Of a stretch of DNA of 10,343 nucleotides, positions 1 through 6,679 are shown piece after piece. The translations under genes were made by a program, and so were the position numbers. The DNA comes from an uncultured Peptococcaceae bacterium. GTDB taxonomy: Bacteria > Bacillota > Peptococcia > Peptococcales > Peptococcaceae. Location: the NCBI GenBank assembly GCA_937922955.1, contig CALAKO010000185.1, positions 1-10,343 of the forward strand. The letters are read 5' to 3'. How positions within the stretch are numbered: the stretch's first letter is position 1; the number at the start of each line of letters is the position of its first letter. The notes under the pieces were generated by a model. The model was not told where the DNA came from. It did no database searches and saw only the letters and a list, made by a program, of their open reading frames with translations.

Positions 1-18
1 ACTTCAGAGCCTGCTGAT

Positions 19-49
19 TTGATAGAAAAACAACATTTTAACTTATTAT
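19..49 (+). promoter_or_regulatory. Candidate promoter of the MerR-family gene
   Basis: TTGATA at 19-24 (5 of 6 matches to the -35 consensus) and TATTAT at 44-49 (5 of 6 to the -10) lie 19 bases apart. That is too long for an ordinary sigma-A promoter but is the spacing used by promoters that MerR-family activators untwist. The predicted transcription start, near 56, would fall inside the ribosome binding site and leave only AGGAG at 56-60 before the ATG at 66. This is a reason for caution: the real promoter could lie upstream of the window. Confidence 0.3.
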
Positions 50-65
50 ACGAGGAGGAGCAGTG

Positions 66-869
66 ATGTTGAGCATTGGAGAATTTTCAAAGATTTGTCA
101 GGTGAGTGTGAAGACACTGCACCATTATGACAAGATCGGTTTGTTGGTGCCGAAGAAAGTGGATGCGGCGACGGGTTATCGCTATTATGATCAGGAGCAG
201 CTAGAACGGATGCTTTTGATTGGCCGACTGAAACGGTACGGGATGTCGCTGGAGGAAATCCGCCTGTTCCTCGATTGTGGAGACGACAGAGTGCGGCTTG
301 CGACACTGCGAAAGCAGGCGGAGGCGCTGGCGAAACAGCAGCAGGCGTTATCGCTCGTTGGGCGTGAGCTTGACGCACATTTGCAGAACTTTGAAAGGAC
401 CGGTGATATGATGGATTATCAGAGACATTATGCGGTGACACTGGCAACAGCGCCAGAAATTCCCGTATGTATCAGCCGCCAGGTGATGGGTGTGGCAGAA
501 TTTGGCAATTATTACAGTGGCATTTTTGAGCGCATGGCGCGCGAGGGTTTGACGCCGACGGGACTGACCGGCGCAGTCTATTATGATGAAGTGTTCAATC
601 ATGAAGCGTCGGACATTGAGTTGGTGGTGGGCGTTCAGGAAGCCGAGAAGGCGGACAAGGTCATTGGTGGGCAGCGCTGCGCCATGACTTTGCATAAAGG
701 TGCGTATTCGACGTTGTCTGATGCGTATGCAGCGCTCGTCATCTGGATTGAAGACAATGGCTATGCCTGGAATGGTGCGCCGTTTGAACTTTACCGAAAA
801 ACACAGTTTGATACTTTGCAGCCAGAGGAATGGGAGACGGAGATTTATTTTCCGATTCGCGAGCAATAA
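66..869 (+). CDS. MerR-family transcriptional regulator with GyrI-like effector-binding domain
   Basis: This is a 267-residue one-component regulator of the BmrR type. Residues 1-70 form the winged-helix DNA-binding domain: a helix-turn-helix start (SIGEFSKICQVSVKTLHHYD), then the wing GYRYYD (37-42), then YGMSLEEIR. A helical dimerisation segment (about 75-115) follows. The C-terminal 150 residues look like a GyrI/AraC effector-binding domain, with the family-typical HKGAYSTL and a closing ExEIYFPI. Such domains bind small, often cationic or hydrophobic, compounds. The metal-binding cysteines of true MerR or CueR are not evident, so a drug or metabolite sensor is more likely. The start is ATG 66, because AGGAGG at 53-58 sits 7 bases upstream; GTG 63 is too close. 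No transporter or other obvious target gene is adjacent downstream; the upstream side is outside the window. The gene converges on the NifX-like gene. Family assignment is secure; the ligand is unknown. Confidence 0.93.
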   Translation: MLSIGEFSKICQVSVKTLHHYDKIGLLVPKKVDAATGYRYYDQEQLERMLLIGRLKRYGMSLEEIRLFLDCGDDRVRLATLRKQAEALAKQQQALSLVGRELDAHLQNFERTGDMMDYQRHYAVTLATAPEIPVCISRQVMGVAEFGNYYSGIFERMAREGLTPTGLTGAVYYDEVFNHEASDIELVVGVQEAEKADKVIGGQRCAMTLHKGAYSTLSDAYAALVIWIEDNGYAWNGAPFELYRKTQFDTLQPEEWETEIYFPIREQ

Positions 870-914
870 AAAAACGCCAGAGAGATGCGTGTCTCTCTGG
901 CACTTTGTTTTTTG
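868..914. terminator. Bidirectional intrinsic terminator between convergent genes
   Basis: A perfect 10-bp stem (GCCAGAGAGA at 876-885 pairing with TCTCTCTGGC at 892-901) closes a 6-base loop. A T-rich tract (904-914) follows on the plus strand and a run of seven A (868-874) precedes it, giving a U-tract on the minus strand. It can therefore end both the MerR transcript (stop codon 867-869) and the minus-strand NifX-like transcript (stop codon at 927). Confidence 0.9.
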
Positions 915-926
915 TGATGACAGCGA

Positions 927-1280
927 TCAATGATGGTCGCAGTCGTGATGGTCGCAAGCGATTTGGTTGTCAACGAGATTGCCGGCAAGATATGCGGCCA
1001 GGACATCTTCGATTGGGCCGCTGCAGCCGCGGATGACCTGGATGCCGTTGGCGTTGAGCACATTCTTGGCACCGTCGCCCATGTTGCCAGCAAGAAGCAT
1101 ACGCACACCCATGCGTGCCATGGTTGGAGCAATGTCGGATTTGCAGCCACAGCCCTGTGGGGATGGCAGATCTTCGGTAGCGGTCACCTGACCGTTTTCA
1201 ACGGTCGCGATGGTGTAATGGTCACAATGTCCAAAATGGTCGTCGATGCGGCCGTCTCTGGTTGGTAAAGCGATTTTCAT
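927..1280 (-). CDS. NifX/NifB-type dinitrogenase iron-molybdenum cofactor-binding family protein
   Basis: This 117-residue protein belongs to the small single-domain family (COG1433-like) related to NifX, NifY and the C-terminus of NifB, which bind iron-sulphur or iron-molybdenum clusters. Typical features are the MKIALPTRDGRIDDHFGHC opening, with the HFGHCDHY motif at 15-22, the GCGC pair (C44, C46), MLLAGNMGDGAKNVL, and GCSG (C86) before a helix reading AAYLAGNL. The protein ends in a Cys/His tail, CDHHDCDHH (109-117), probably an extra metal-binding segment. Members are often found in organisms without nitrogenase, where the role is unclear. The start at 1280 is set by AGGAGG (minus strand of 1289-1294), 8 bases upstream; a longer in-frame reading to 1352 would run through the predicted promoter. 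It is a single-gene unit with its own promoter and terminator, and no nif gene is in view. The family is confident; the function is not. Confidence 0.9.
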   Translation of the reverse strand: MKIALPTRDGRIDDHFGHCDHYTIATVENGQVTATEDLPSPQGCGCKSDIAPTMARMGVRMLLAGNMGDGAKNVLNANGIQVIRGCSGPIEDVLAAYLAGNLVDNQIACDHHDCDHH

Positions 1281-1300
1281 TCTATATTCCTCCTGTCTAC

Positions 1301-1313
1301 CGGTATTATACCG
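1301..1313. promoter_or_regulatory. Perfect palindrome over the -10 of the NifX-like gene, possible operator
   Basis: CGGTAT-T-ATACCG is a perfect 6+1+6 inverted repeat. It contains the whole minus-strand -10 hexamer (TATAAT at 1310-1305) and lies just upstream of the likely transcription start. Its symmetry and position fit a repressor site, but the palindrome partly follows from the AT-rich -10 itself, and no binding protein can be assigned. Confidence 0.4.
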
Positions 1314-1333
1314 CGCACCGTTGAAATTGTACA
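1305..1333 (-). promoter_or_regulatory. Sigma-A-type promoter of the NifX-like gene
   Basis: On the minus strand, TGTACA (1333-1328, 4 of 6 matches to the -35) and a perfect TATAAT (1310-1305) are separated by exactly 17 bases. The start of transcription would be near 1298, leaving a leader of about 18 bases that carries the AGGAGG ribosome binding site. Confidence 0.7.
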
Positions 1334-1346
1334 GAGGCACTCCACC

Positions 1347-1375
1347 TTGCACCGCCGTGGGATGTCGTGTAAAAT
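1347..1375 (+). promoter_or_regulatory. Candidate promoter of the rnc-smc-ftsY operon
   Basis: TTGCAC (1347-1352, weak -35) and TAAAAT (1370-1375, 5 of 6 matches to the -10) are 17 bases apart and would start transcription near 1382, about 25 bases before the rnc ATG. It diverges from the NifX-like promoter, with only about 14 bases between the two -35 elements. It is the best match in this gap but is not strong. Confidence 0.5.
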
Positions 1376-1406
1376 AAAGCTATCTGTGACGTGAGGAGCG
1401 AACAAA

Positions 1407-2126
1407 ATGGATCAAGAACGGAGAAGAACGCTGGGCGGGCTGACGCATAAGCTGGAAATCGGAAAGATTGATTTGCAGCTGTTGGATACCGCTTTGACGC
1501 ATCCATCTTACGCGATGGAGCATCATTTGGATGCAGACAATCAGCGGTTGGAATTTCTCGGCGATGCGGTCGTCGATTTGCTCATGGGGGAGTATCTTTT
1601 CAAAACTTTCCCGAATGACGACGAAGGGAAGCTGACAAAAATGCGAGCCAGTCTTGTTTGTGAGCAGGCGTTGGCTGATGCGGCTACCAAGCTGGGGCTG
1701 AGTGAGTATTTATTGCTGGGGCGTGGAGAAGCTGCGACTGGTGGCGCGACCCGTCCTTCAAATCTGGCGGATGCTTGGGAAGCCATGTGTGGTGCCATCT
1801 ATCTTAGCTGTGGCATTGATGTACTGCGCCCGGTGCTGATCAAATATCTGGATCACTCCATTAATATGGTAAAAGGCGGGTATTACGGCGACTATAAGAC
1901 GCGTCTGCAGGAGTATATTCAGCAGGAGCCAGATCATACGATTACCTATGAATTGTTGGAAATGCAGGGACCAGCGCACAACAGAGATTTTCATGTAGAG
2001 GTGTTGGTCGATGGTCGTTCTTGTGGCAAGGGCTGGGGCAAGTCCAAGAAACTGGCAGAACGCGAAGCAGCATTGGCGGCGCTGATTGCTTTTGGCGAAT
2101 TGCCGCCGATGGATGGCGTGCAATGA
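1407..2126 (+). CDS. rnc: Ribonuclease III
   Basis: RNase III cleaves double-stranded RNA in the cytoplasm, processing rRNA precursors and regulating some mRNAs. The 239-residue protein has the usual length and two domains. The nuclease domain (about 10-155) shows HPSYA (32-36), the signature NQRLEFLGDAVVD (45-57) with the metal-binding Glu49 and Asp53, and the second acidic pair in LADAWEAMCGAIYL (Asp122, Glu125). A double-stranded RNA-binding domain (about 160-230) follows: DYKTRLQEYIQQ, then FHVEVLVDG and the closing GKSKKLAEREAALAAL. TGAGGAG at 1392-1398 lies 8 bases before the ATG, so the start is clear. It is the first gene of the operon and overlaps the next gene by 4 bases (ATGA), implying translational coupling. 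RNase III followed by smc and ftsY is a conserved Firmicutes arrangement. In some bacteria rnc autoregulates by cleaving its own leader, but the leader here is too short for an obvious hairpin. Confidence 0.97.
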   Translation: MDQERRRTLGGLTHKLEIGKIDLQLLDTALTHPSYAMEHHLDADNQRLEFLGDAVVDLLMGEYLFKTFPNDDEGKLTKMRASLVCEQALADAATKLGLSEYLLLGRGEAATGGATRPSNLADAWEAMCGAIYLSCGIDVLRPVLIKYLDHSINMVKGGYYGDYKTRLQEYIQQEPDHTITYELLEMQGPAHNRDFHVEVLVDGRSCGKGWGKSKKLAEREAALAALIAFGELPPMDGVQ

Positions 2127-3112
2127 AACACGTTATTTTACCGATTTTTGTGCCCCATATGGGATGCCCGCATCAATGCGTGTTCTGTAATCAATTCCAC
2201 ATTACTGGCCATTGGCAGCCACCGCAGCTTGATGAATTGGCATCGATGGCGGAGGAATGGCGGATTTCCAGCGGTCAAGTGCCGGAGCTGGCGTTTTATG
2301 GCGGCAGTTTTACGGCCATTGAAACGGCGGTTCAAGAAGCGCTGTTGGAAAATGCTTCGCAATTGAAACAGCAGGGCGTCGTTTGCGGGATTCGATTGTC
2401 GACACGGCCAGATGCCTTGGGAGACGAAGTGCTGGAACGGTTGCATCGTTATTCTGTCGATACGGTAGAAATTGGCGTGCAGTCGTTGGATGATGTGGTG
2501 CTTGAGGCATCGAGGCGTGGACATACGGCGAAAACAGCTTGTGAAGCCGTCAAGCGAGTGAAAGCCGCAGGCTTTCGCTGTGGTGCGCAGATCATGGTGG
2601 CGCTTCCGGAAGATACACCGGAGCGCAGCTTGGCGACATGTCGTCAGGTGATTGCACTGGCGCCGGATTTTGTGCGCATCTATCCGACGGCGGTGATCTG
2701 TGACACGCCGCTGGCGCAAGCCTTTGAAAGTGGCAGCTATGCGCCCTGGCCGATGGACGATATGCTGAATACAGTGGCAGAAATGCTGGAGTTGTTTGAG
2801 GCGGCCGATATTCCAGTGATACGAGTGGGTCTTCAGGCAGAGGACAATTTGTCACAAGGCGATGTGATTGCAGGCGCCTATCATCCGGCACTGGGCGAGC
2901 TGATCAAAGCCAGACGTTTTCGCCGACGCATGACGGCGATGCTGCAGGACGATGAGAAAGGCCCGGTAACATTTGCTGTGGCGCCGCAGTGTTTGTCTCA
3001 GGCCATTGGGCAGCATCGGGAAAATCTTATTTATTTAAGCAAACGGATCGGTCATCCGGTGACGGTGGTGACCGATCCGTCTATGCAACAGAATCAATTA
3101 GAAAGAATGTGA
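2123..3112 (+). CDS. Radical SAM protein, Elp3-like, lacking the acetyltransferase domain
   Basis: This 329-residue protein carries a 4Fe-4S cluster motif, CPHQCVFC (Cys15, Cys19, Cys22; CxxxCxxC), which reductively cleaves S-adenosylmethionine to a 5'-deoxyadenosyl radical. The SAM-contacting strand follows as FYGGSFTAI (58-66). The family-specific segments RLSTRPDAL, VEIGVQSLDDVVL and ALPEDTPE, then RIYPTAVICDTPLAQ, resemble the radical SAM half of Elp3, the tRNA wobble-uridine modifying enzyme. The GNAT acetyltransferase half of Elp3 is missing; instead a short tail begins with a GAYHPALGELIKAR-type segment typical of the shorter Firmicutes relatives found between rnc and smc. The substrate of this shorter family is not established as far as I know. 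ATG 2123 overlaps the rnc stop; the ribosome binding site is weak, so expression probably depends on coupling to rnc. An upstream in-frame extension to 2021 lies inside rnc and would delay the conserved motif, so it was rejected. Confidence 0.9.
   Translation: MKHVILPIFVPHMGCPHQCVFCNQFHITGHWQPPQLDELASMAEEWRISSGQVPELAFYGGSFTAIETAVQEALLENASQLKQQGVVCGIRLSTRPDALGDEVLERLHRYSVDTVEIGVQSLDDVVLEASRRGHTAKTACEAVKRVKAAGFRCGAQIMVALPEDTPERSLATCRQVIALAPDFVRIYPTAVICDTPLAQAFESGSYAPWPMDDMLNTVAEMLELFEAADIPVIRVGLQAEDNLSQGDVIAGAYHPALGELIKARRFRRRMTAMLQDDEKGPVTFAVAPQCLSQAIGQHRENLIYLSKRIGHPVTVVTDPSMQQNQLERM
3043..3080 (+). other. Perfect 12-bp inverted repeat (hairpin) upstream of smc
   Basis: ACGGATCGGTCA (3043-3054) is repeated exactly in inverted form as TGACCGATCCGT (3069-3080) around a 14-base loop. 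It lies inside the last codons of the radical SAM gene, ending 35 bases before the smc ATG. No T-tract follows, so it is not a simple intrinsic terminator. It could act as an RNA processing, pausing or stability element inside the operon. Confidence 0.6.
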
Positions 3113-3115
3113 CAC

Positions 3116-6100
3116 ATGTTTCTTAAATCCTTAGAGATACAAGGCTTTAAATCCTTTGCAGATAAGGTATATTTTTCGTTTTCACCAGGGGTGACCGCTA
3201 TTGTCGGGCCAAACGGCAGTGGCAAGAGCAATGTTGTGGATGCTATTCGCTGGGTGTTGGGGGAGCAGAGCGCGAAAACGCTGCGCGGTTCTAAAATGGA
3301 GGATGTTATTTTCTCTGGAAGTGTGGACCGAAAGCCGGTTGGCATGGCGCGAGTGACCATGATTCTTGATAACAGCCAGCGGATTTTTGCGCTTGACTGC
3401 GATGAGATTGAGGTGTCCCGCACCCTGTATCGCTCCGGTGAGAGCAATTATATGTTGAATAAAAACACCTGCCGCTTAAAAGACATTCAGGAATTGTTTA
3501 TGGACACTGGTCTTGGGAAAGACGGATTCAGTGTCATTGGGCAGGGGAAGATTGAAGAAATTCTGACGCTCCACGCAGAAGAGCGACGCGGCTTGATCGA
3601 GGAAGCGGCAGGAATCAGCAAATACAAATACCGCAAGCGTGAAGCGGAACGAAAGCCGGAATCCACCACAGATGACATGACTCGTCTGGATGACATTCTT
3701 TACGAGTTGGAGCAGCGTATTGATCCATTGGCGAAACAGGCGGAAAAGGTGCGTGTCTATCGTTCGCTGAAAAGTGAATCGGATCATCTTCAGCTGGCTT
3801 TCTTAACGCAGCAGCTGTTGACCGTGCAGGAGGAACAGAAGGCTCAGCGCGATCTGGTGGCTGCCGATCATCAAGCGGCTTTGGAAGCGCAAACCTTGCT
3901 GGATCAGCACGAGGCCAATCTGGCAGAAGCAAAAGAAAAACTGGCGCAGGAGCGTCATGCCATGGAAGGTGCGCAGGCATCTTATACCGATTCGCTGCGG
4001 GATACACAGGAACACGAGAAATCGCTGACCCTGTTGTCGGAACGGCATCAGCATGCGAGTGAGCGCTTGACAAACCTGTCGACGTTGGTGGAAGACACGG
4101 CCAATCAGTTGCACGATGTTTCAGAGAATGTGGCAGCATTGGCTGCTGCCGTGGAAGTCAGCCGGCAACAGGTGGCCGATGTTGGATGCGAAGTCGATCA
4201 GGGAAAACAGCAGCTACAGGAAACGGAAGAAACGGTTTCTGCGCTGAAAACAGAGATCGATGCTCTGCAAACGCAGCAGTTCGATGCTCTTTCCCGTCAG
4301 GCGGCCACGAACAATGAGATCACACGACTGGAACAGACTCTGCATGGTGATCAGGCGCGAAGTGTGCGCGTGAATACGCGATTGGACGAATTGCAACGGC
4401 AGCATCAGCAGCTTATGACGGAAACCGAGGCGCAGGAAGCGCGGCGCGAGGAACAGCAGGCAGTGCTGGCAGAAACGGAGGCCTTGCTGGAAAAACTCTC
4501 GTCCGATCTTGACCGTCATGAGCAGGCATTGCGAGAACAGCAGCACCATCATCAACAGACCATGCAGCAACGCATGCAGGCAAAGAGCCGACTCGAGACG
4601 CTGGAGGAATTCGAGGCCAGCGGCGAAGGTTACTATCAAGGGGTGCAGCAGGTGCTGCGCGCAAAGAAAGAAAAGAAGCTGCAGGGCATTCAAGGCTCTA
4701 TTTTGCAGCTCTTGGACATTCCAAGCGATTATTTGACAGCCATTGAAAATGCGCTGGGTGGTGCCGCGCAAAACGTGGTGGTCAACGATGACCGTGATGC
4801 GCAGCAGGCCATTGCCTGGCTGAAGAAAGAGCGCCGCGGACGCGTCACCTTCATGCCATTGAACCTTGTCAAAGGGAAGCGACAGGATGTGGATTTTCAT
4901 GACGAGGCTGTGATTGGGCTGGCGTTGGACCTGGTGCAGTATGACCCAGCCTATGAATCTGTGATGGCGCAGCTGTTGGGGCGGGTATGGATTTTGCGAG
5001 ATCTTGCCAGCGCCACCGCATTGGCAAAACGCACAGGCTCCAAATACCGTTTTGTGACGCTGGAGGGCGATGTCATTGCTCCTGGCGGCAGCATGACCGG
5101 GGGGCATCAGAAAAAACAAAGCTCCATTGTCCATCGCAAGCATGAAATGGCTGAGCTGAAAGAGAAAATTGCCGCATTGGCAGCGGACGAAGCAGTTCAA
5201 GTTGAAAAAATTGAAACCTTGCAGCAGCAAATCGATGCCATGCGGCAATCCCAGGAGCGTGGGCGTGTGCGTCAACAGGAAGAGCAGCTCCAGCTGAGGG
5301 AAATTGCCGTCGTGTTGGAACAGCAAGCGGCGCAGGTAAAACGTGTGCAGCGCGAGTTGGAACTTGAGCAGATGAATCGTGATACGTTAAGTGCAGAGCG
5401 TGAAAATGCCGAGCAGGATCTAGAGCGTGTGCGTGAGACGTCAGCCGTTGTTGCACAGGAACTCGAAGGCTTGGCAGAATCGTTGAAACATAAACGAAAC
5501 GATTTGGAAATGGCCGAAGAGTCGCTGCAGGAGGTACAGGCAGCACTTCAGAAAATTTTGGTGCAGCAGGCGACGAGTGATGAACAGCATCAGCATCAGC
5601 TGCAGCGCCAGCGTGAAGCGGTGGCCGAGCACCAACGGCTACAGCAGTTAAGCGTTCAGCAGGAGCAGGATTTAAAAGCGCTGAATGACGAAATAAGAGC
5701 ACTGGATGCAGCGCTCTTATCTGAAAAAGAAGCGTTGTATGCGGCGCAGCAAAGCCATCAGGAAGTGTCGGCAACGATGGAGGCGGCAAAACAGCAGATT
5801 GATGCCATGGAAGCAGACATTCGCGAGCGCGAAAAAGGACTCAGTGAGACACGTTCTCTGAACGATCAACGCTGGCGTGCGCATAGTGCATCAGAAATGC
5901 GACTGGAACGCTTGGATGAAAAGGTGGCGCGATTCAGTGAACAGCTTTTGGAAGAATTTGGTTTTTCACCGGAAGCGGCACTGGCGGAAGCCGATTTGGA
6001 CTGTGACATCTCCGAAGCGCCGGCTCGTTTAAAAACGTTGCGCAATAAGATTGTGCGGCTTGGTGAAATCAATTTCACAGCGTTGGAGGAATACGAACGG

Positions 6101-6679
6101 GTCAGCGAGCAGGCGAATTTTATGCGCGCACAGCTGGAAGATTTGAATCTGGCAAAAAGCAAGCTGGAAGCCGTCATTCATGAAATGGAAACAACCATGT
6201 CTCAGCGCTTCAAGGAAGCTTACGAAAAAGTCAACGAACAGTTTGCACAAATTTTTACCGCCATGTTTGGCGGTGGTGCAGCGCGATTGGAATTGTCTAT
6301 GCCGGGTCGATATTTGGAGACCGGGGTGGAAATTGTGGCCCAGCCACCAGGGAAAAAGGAACGCGTACTGACGTTGTTGTCGGGCGGTGAACGTGCTCTG
6401 ACGGCTGCAGCGCTGCTTTTTGCGCTGTTGGAAGTGCGGCCGAGTCCGTTTGTCATCCTGGACGAAATTGAAGCGGCTTTGGATGAAGCAAACGTAGAAC
6501 GGTTTGCGGCATTTATCAAGCAATATACCAATAAAACACAATTTATTATCATTTCTCACCGCAAGGGTACAATGGAAGCAGCGACGGTGCTGTATGGGAT
6601 TACCATGGATGCCAATGGGGTTTCCAAGCAGGTTTCTGTACGCTTGAGTGATTTTAACGATGAGCAGGAGGTTTCATAA
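3116..6679 (+). CDS. smc: Chromosome segregation ATPase SMC
   Basis: SMC is the core of the bacterial condensin SMC-ScpAB, a homodimeric ATP-driven DNA loop extruder that organises and segregates the nucleoid. At 1187 residues it is of standard length. The N-terminal head has Walker A GPNGSGKSN (31-39) and the following WVLGEQSAKTLRG; a first long coiled coil spans about 170-500. The hinge (about 505-665) opens with GYYQGVQQVL and closes with GDVIAPGGSMTGG. A second coiled coil returns to the C-terminal head, with signature LSGGE (1088-1092), Walker B VILDEIEAALDEANV (Asp1116, Glu1117) and the H-loop ISHRKGTMEAA. The coils are rich in Gln, Ala and Glu. A proline sits at residue 181, in the first coil where Leu or a similar residue is usual. 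The start follows the preceding stop by 3 bases, with only a weak AGAAAG (3100-3105) as ribosome binding site, so translation is probably coupled. The ScpA and ScpB genes are not in the window. Confidence 0.98.
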   Translation: MFLKSLEIQGFKSFADKVYFSFSPGVTAIVGPNGSGKSNVVDAIRWVLGEQSAKTLRGSKMEDVIFSGSVDRKPVGMARVTMILDNSQRIFALDCDEIEVSRTLYRSGESNYMLNKNTCRLKDIQELFMDTGLGKDGFSVIGQGKIEEILTLHAEERRGLIEEAAGISKYKYRKREAERKPESTTDDMTRLDDILYELEQRIDPLAKQAEKVRVYRSLKSESDHLQLAFLTQQLLTVQEEQKAQRDLVAADHQAALEAQTLLDQHEANLAEAKEKLAQERHAMEGAQASYTDSLRDTQEHEKSLTLLSERHQHASERLTNLSTLVEDTANQLHDVSENVAALAAAVEVSRQQVADVGCEVDQGKQQLQETEETVSALKTEIDALQTQQFDALSRQAATNNEITRLEQTLHGDQARSVRVNTRLDELQRQHQQLMTETEAQEARREEQQAVLAETEALLEKLSSDLDRHEQALREQQHHHQQTMQQRMQAKSRLETLEEFEASGEGYYQGVQQVLRAKKEKKLQGIQGSILQLLDIPSDYLTAIENALGGAAQNVVVNDDRDAQQAIAWLKKERRGRVTFMPLNLVKGKRQDVDFHDEAVIGLALDLVQYDPAYESVMAQLLGRVWILRDLASATALAKRTGSKYRFVTLEGDVIAPGGSMTGGHQKKQSSIVHRKHEMAELKEKIAALAADEAVQVEKIETLQQQIDAMRQSQERGRVRQQEEQLQLREIAVVLEQQAAQVKRVQRELELEQMNRDTLSAERENAEQDLERVRETSAVVAQELEGLAESLKHKRNDLEMAEESLQEVQAALQKILVQQATSDEQHQHQLQRQREAVAEHQRLQQLSVQQEQDLKALNDEIRALDAALLSEKEALYAAQQSHQEVSATMEAAKQQIDAMEADIREREKGLSETRSLNDQRWRAHSASEMRLERLDEKVARFSEQLLEEFGFSPEAALAEADLDCDISEAPARLKTLRNKIVRLGEINFTALEEYERVSEQANFMRAQLEDLNLAKSKLEAVIHEMETTMSQRFKEAYEKVNEQFAQIFTAMFGGGAARLELSMPGRYLETGVEIVAQPPGKKERVLTLLSGGERALTAAALLFALLEVRPSPFVILDEIEAALDEANVERFAAFIKQYTNKTQFIIISHRKGTMEAATVLYGITMDANGVSKQVSVRLSDFNDEQEVS

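Noticed and set aside
46..447. 133-codon open frame on the minus strand opposite the MerR gene
   Set aside because: It overlaps the conserved helix-turn-helix coding region and has a low-complexity Ser/Pro/Ala composition with no known motif.
1281..1352. 24-residue N-terminal extension of the NifX-like protein
   Set aside because: It would be read through the predicted -35, -10 and AGGAGG signals, while the internal ATG at 1280 has an ideal ribosome binding site and starts the conserved MKIALP segment.
2021..2122. 34-residue upstream extension of the radical SAM protein
   Set aside because: It lies wholly within the dsRNA-binding domain of rnc, and the conserved protein begins at the overlapping ATG 2123.
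4521..4580. CAG/CAT-rich stretch in smc resembling a triplet repeat (QQHHHQQ region)
   Set aside because: The codons are mixed rather than a true tandem repeat, and Gln-rich segments are ordinary in this coiled coil.
4214..5326. 370-codon open frame on the minus strand inside smc
   Set aside because: It lies opposite the Gln-rich coiled coil and hinge of a clearly intact smc; its Leu/Phe/His-rich composition is what reversed CAG- and GAA-rich coding gives.
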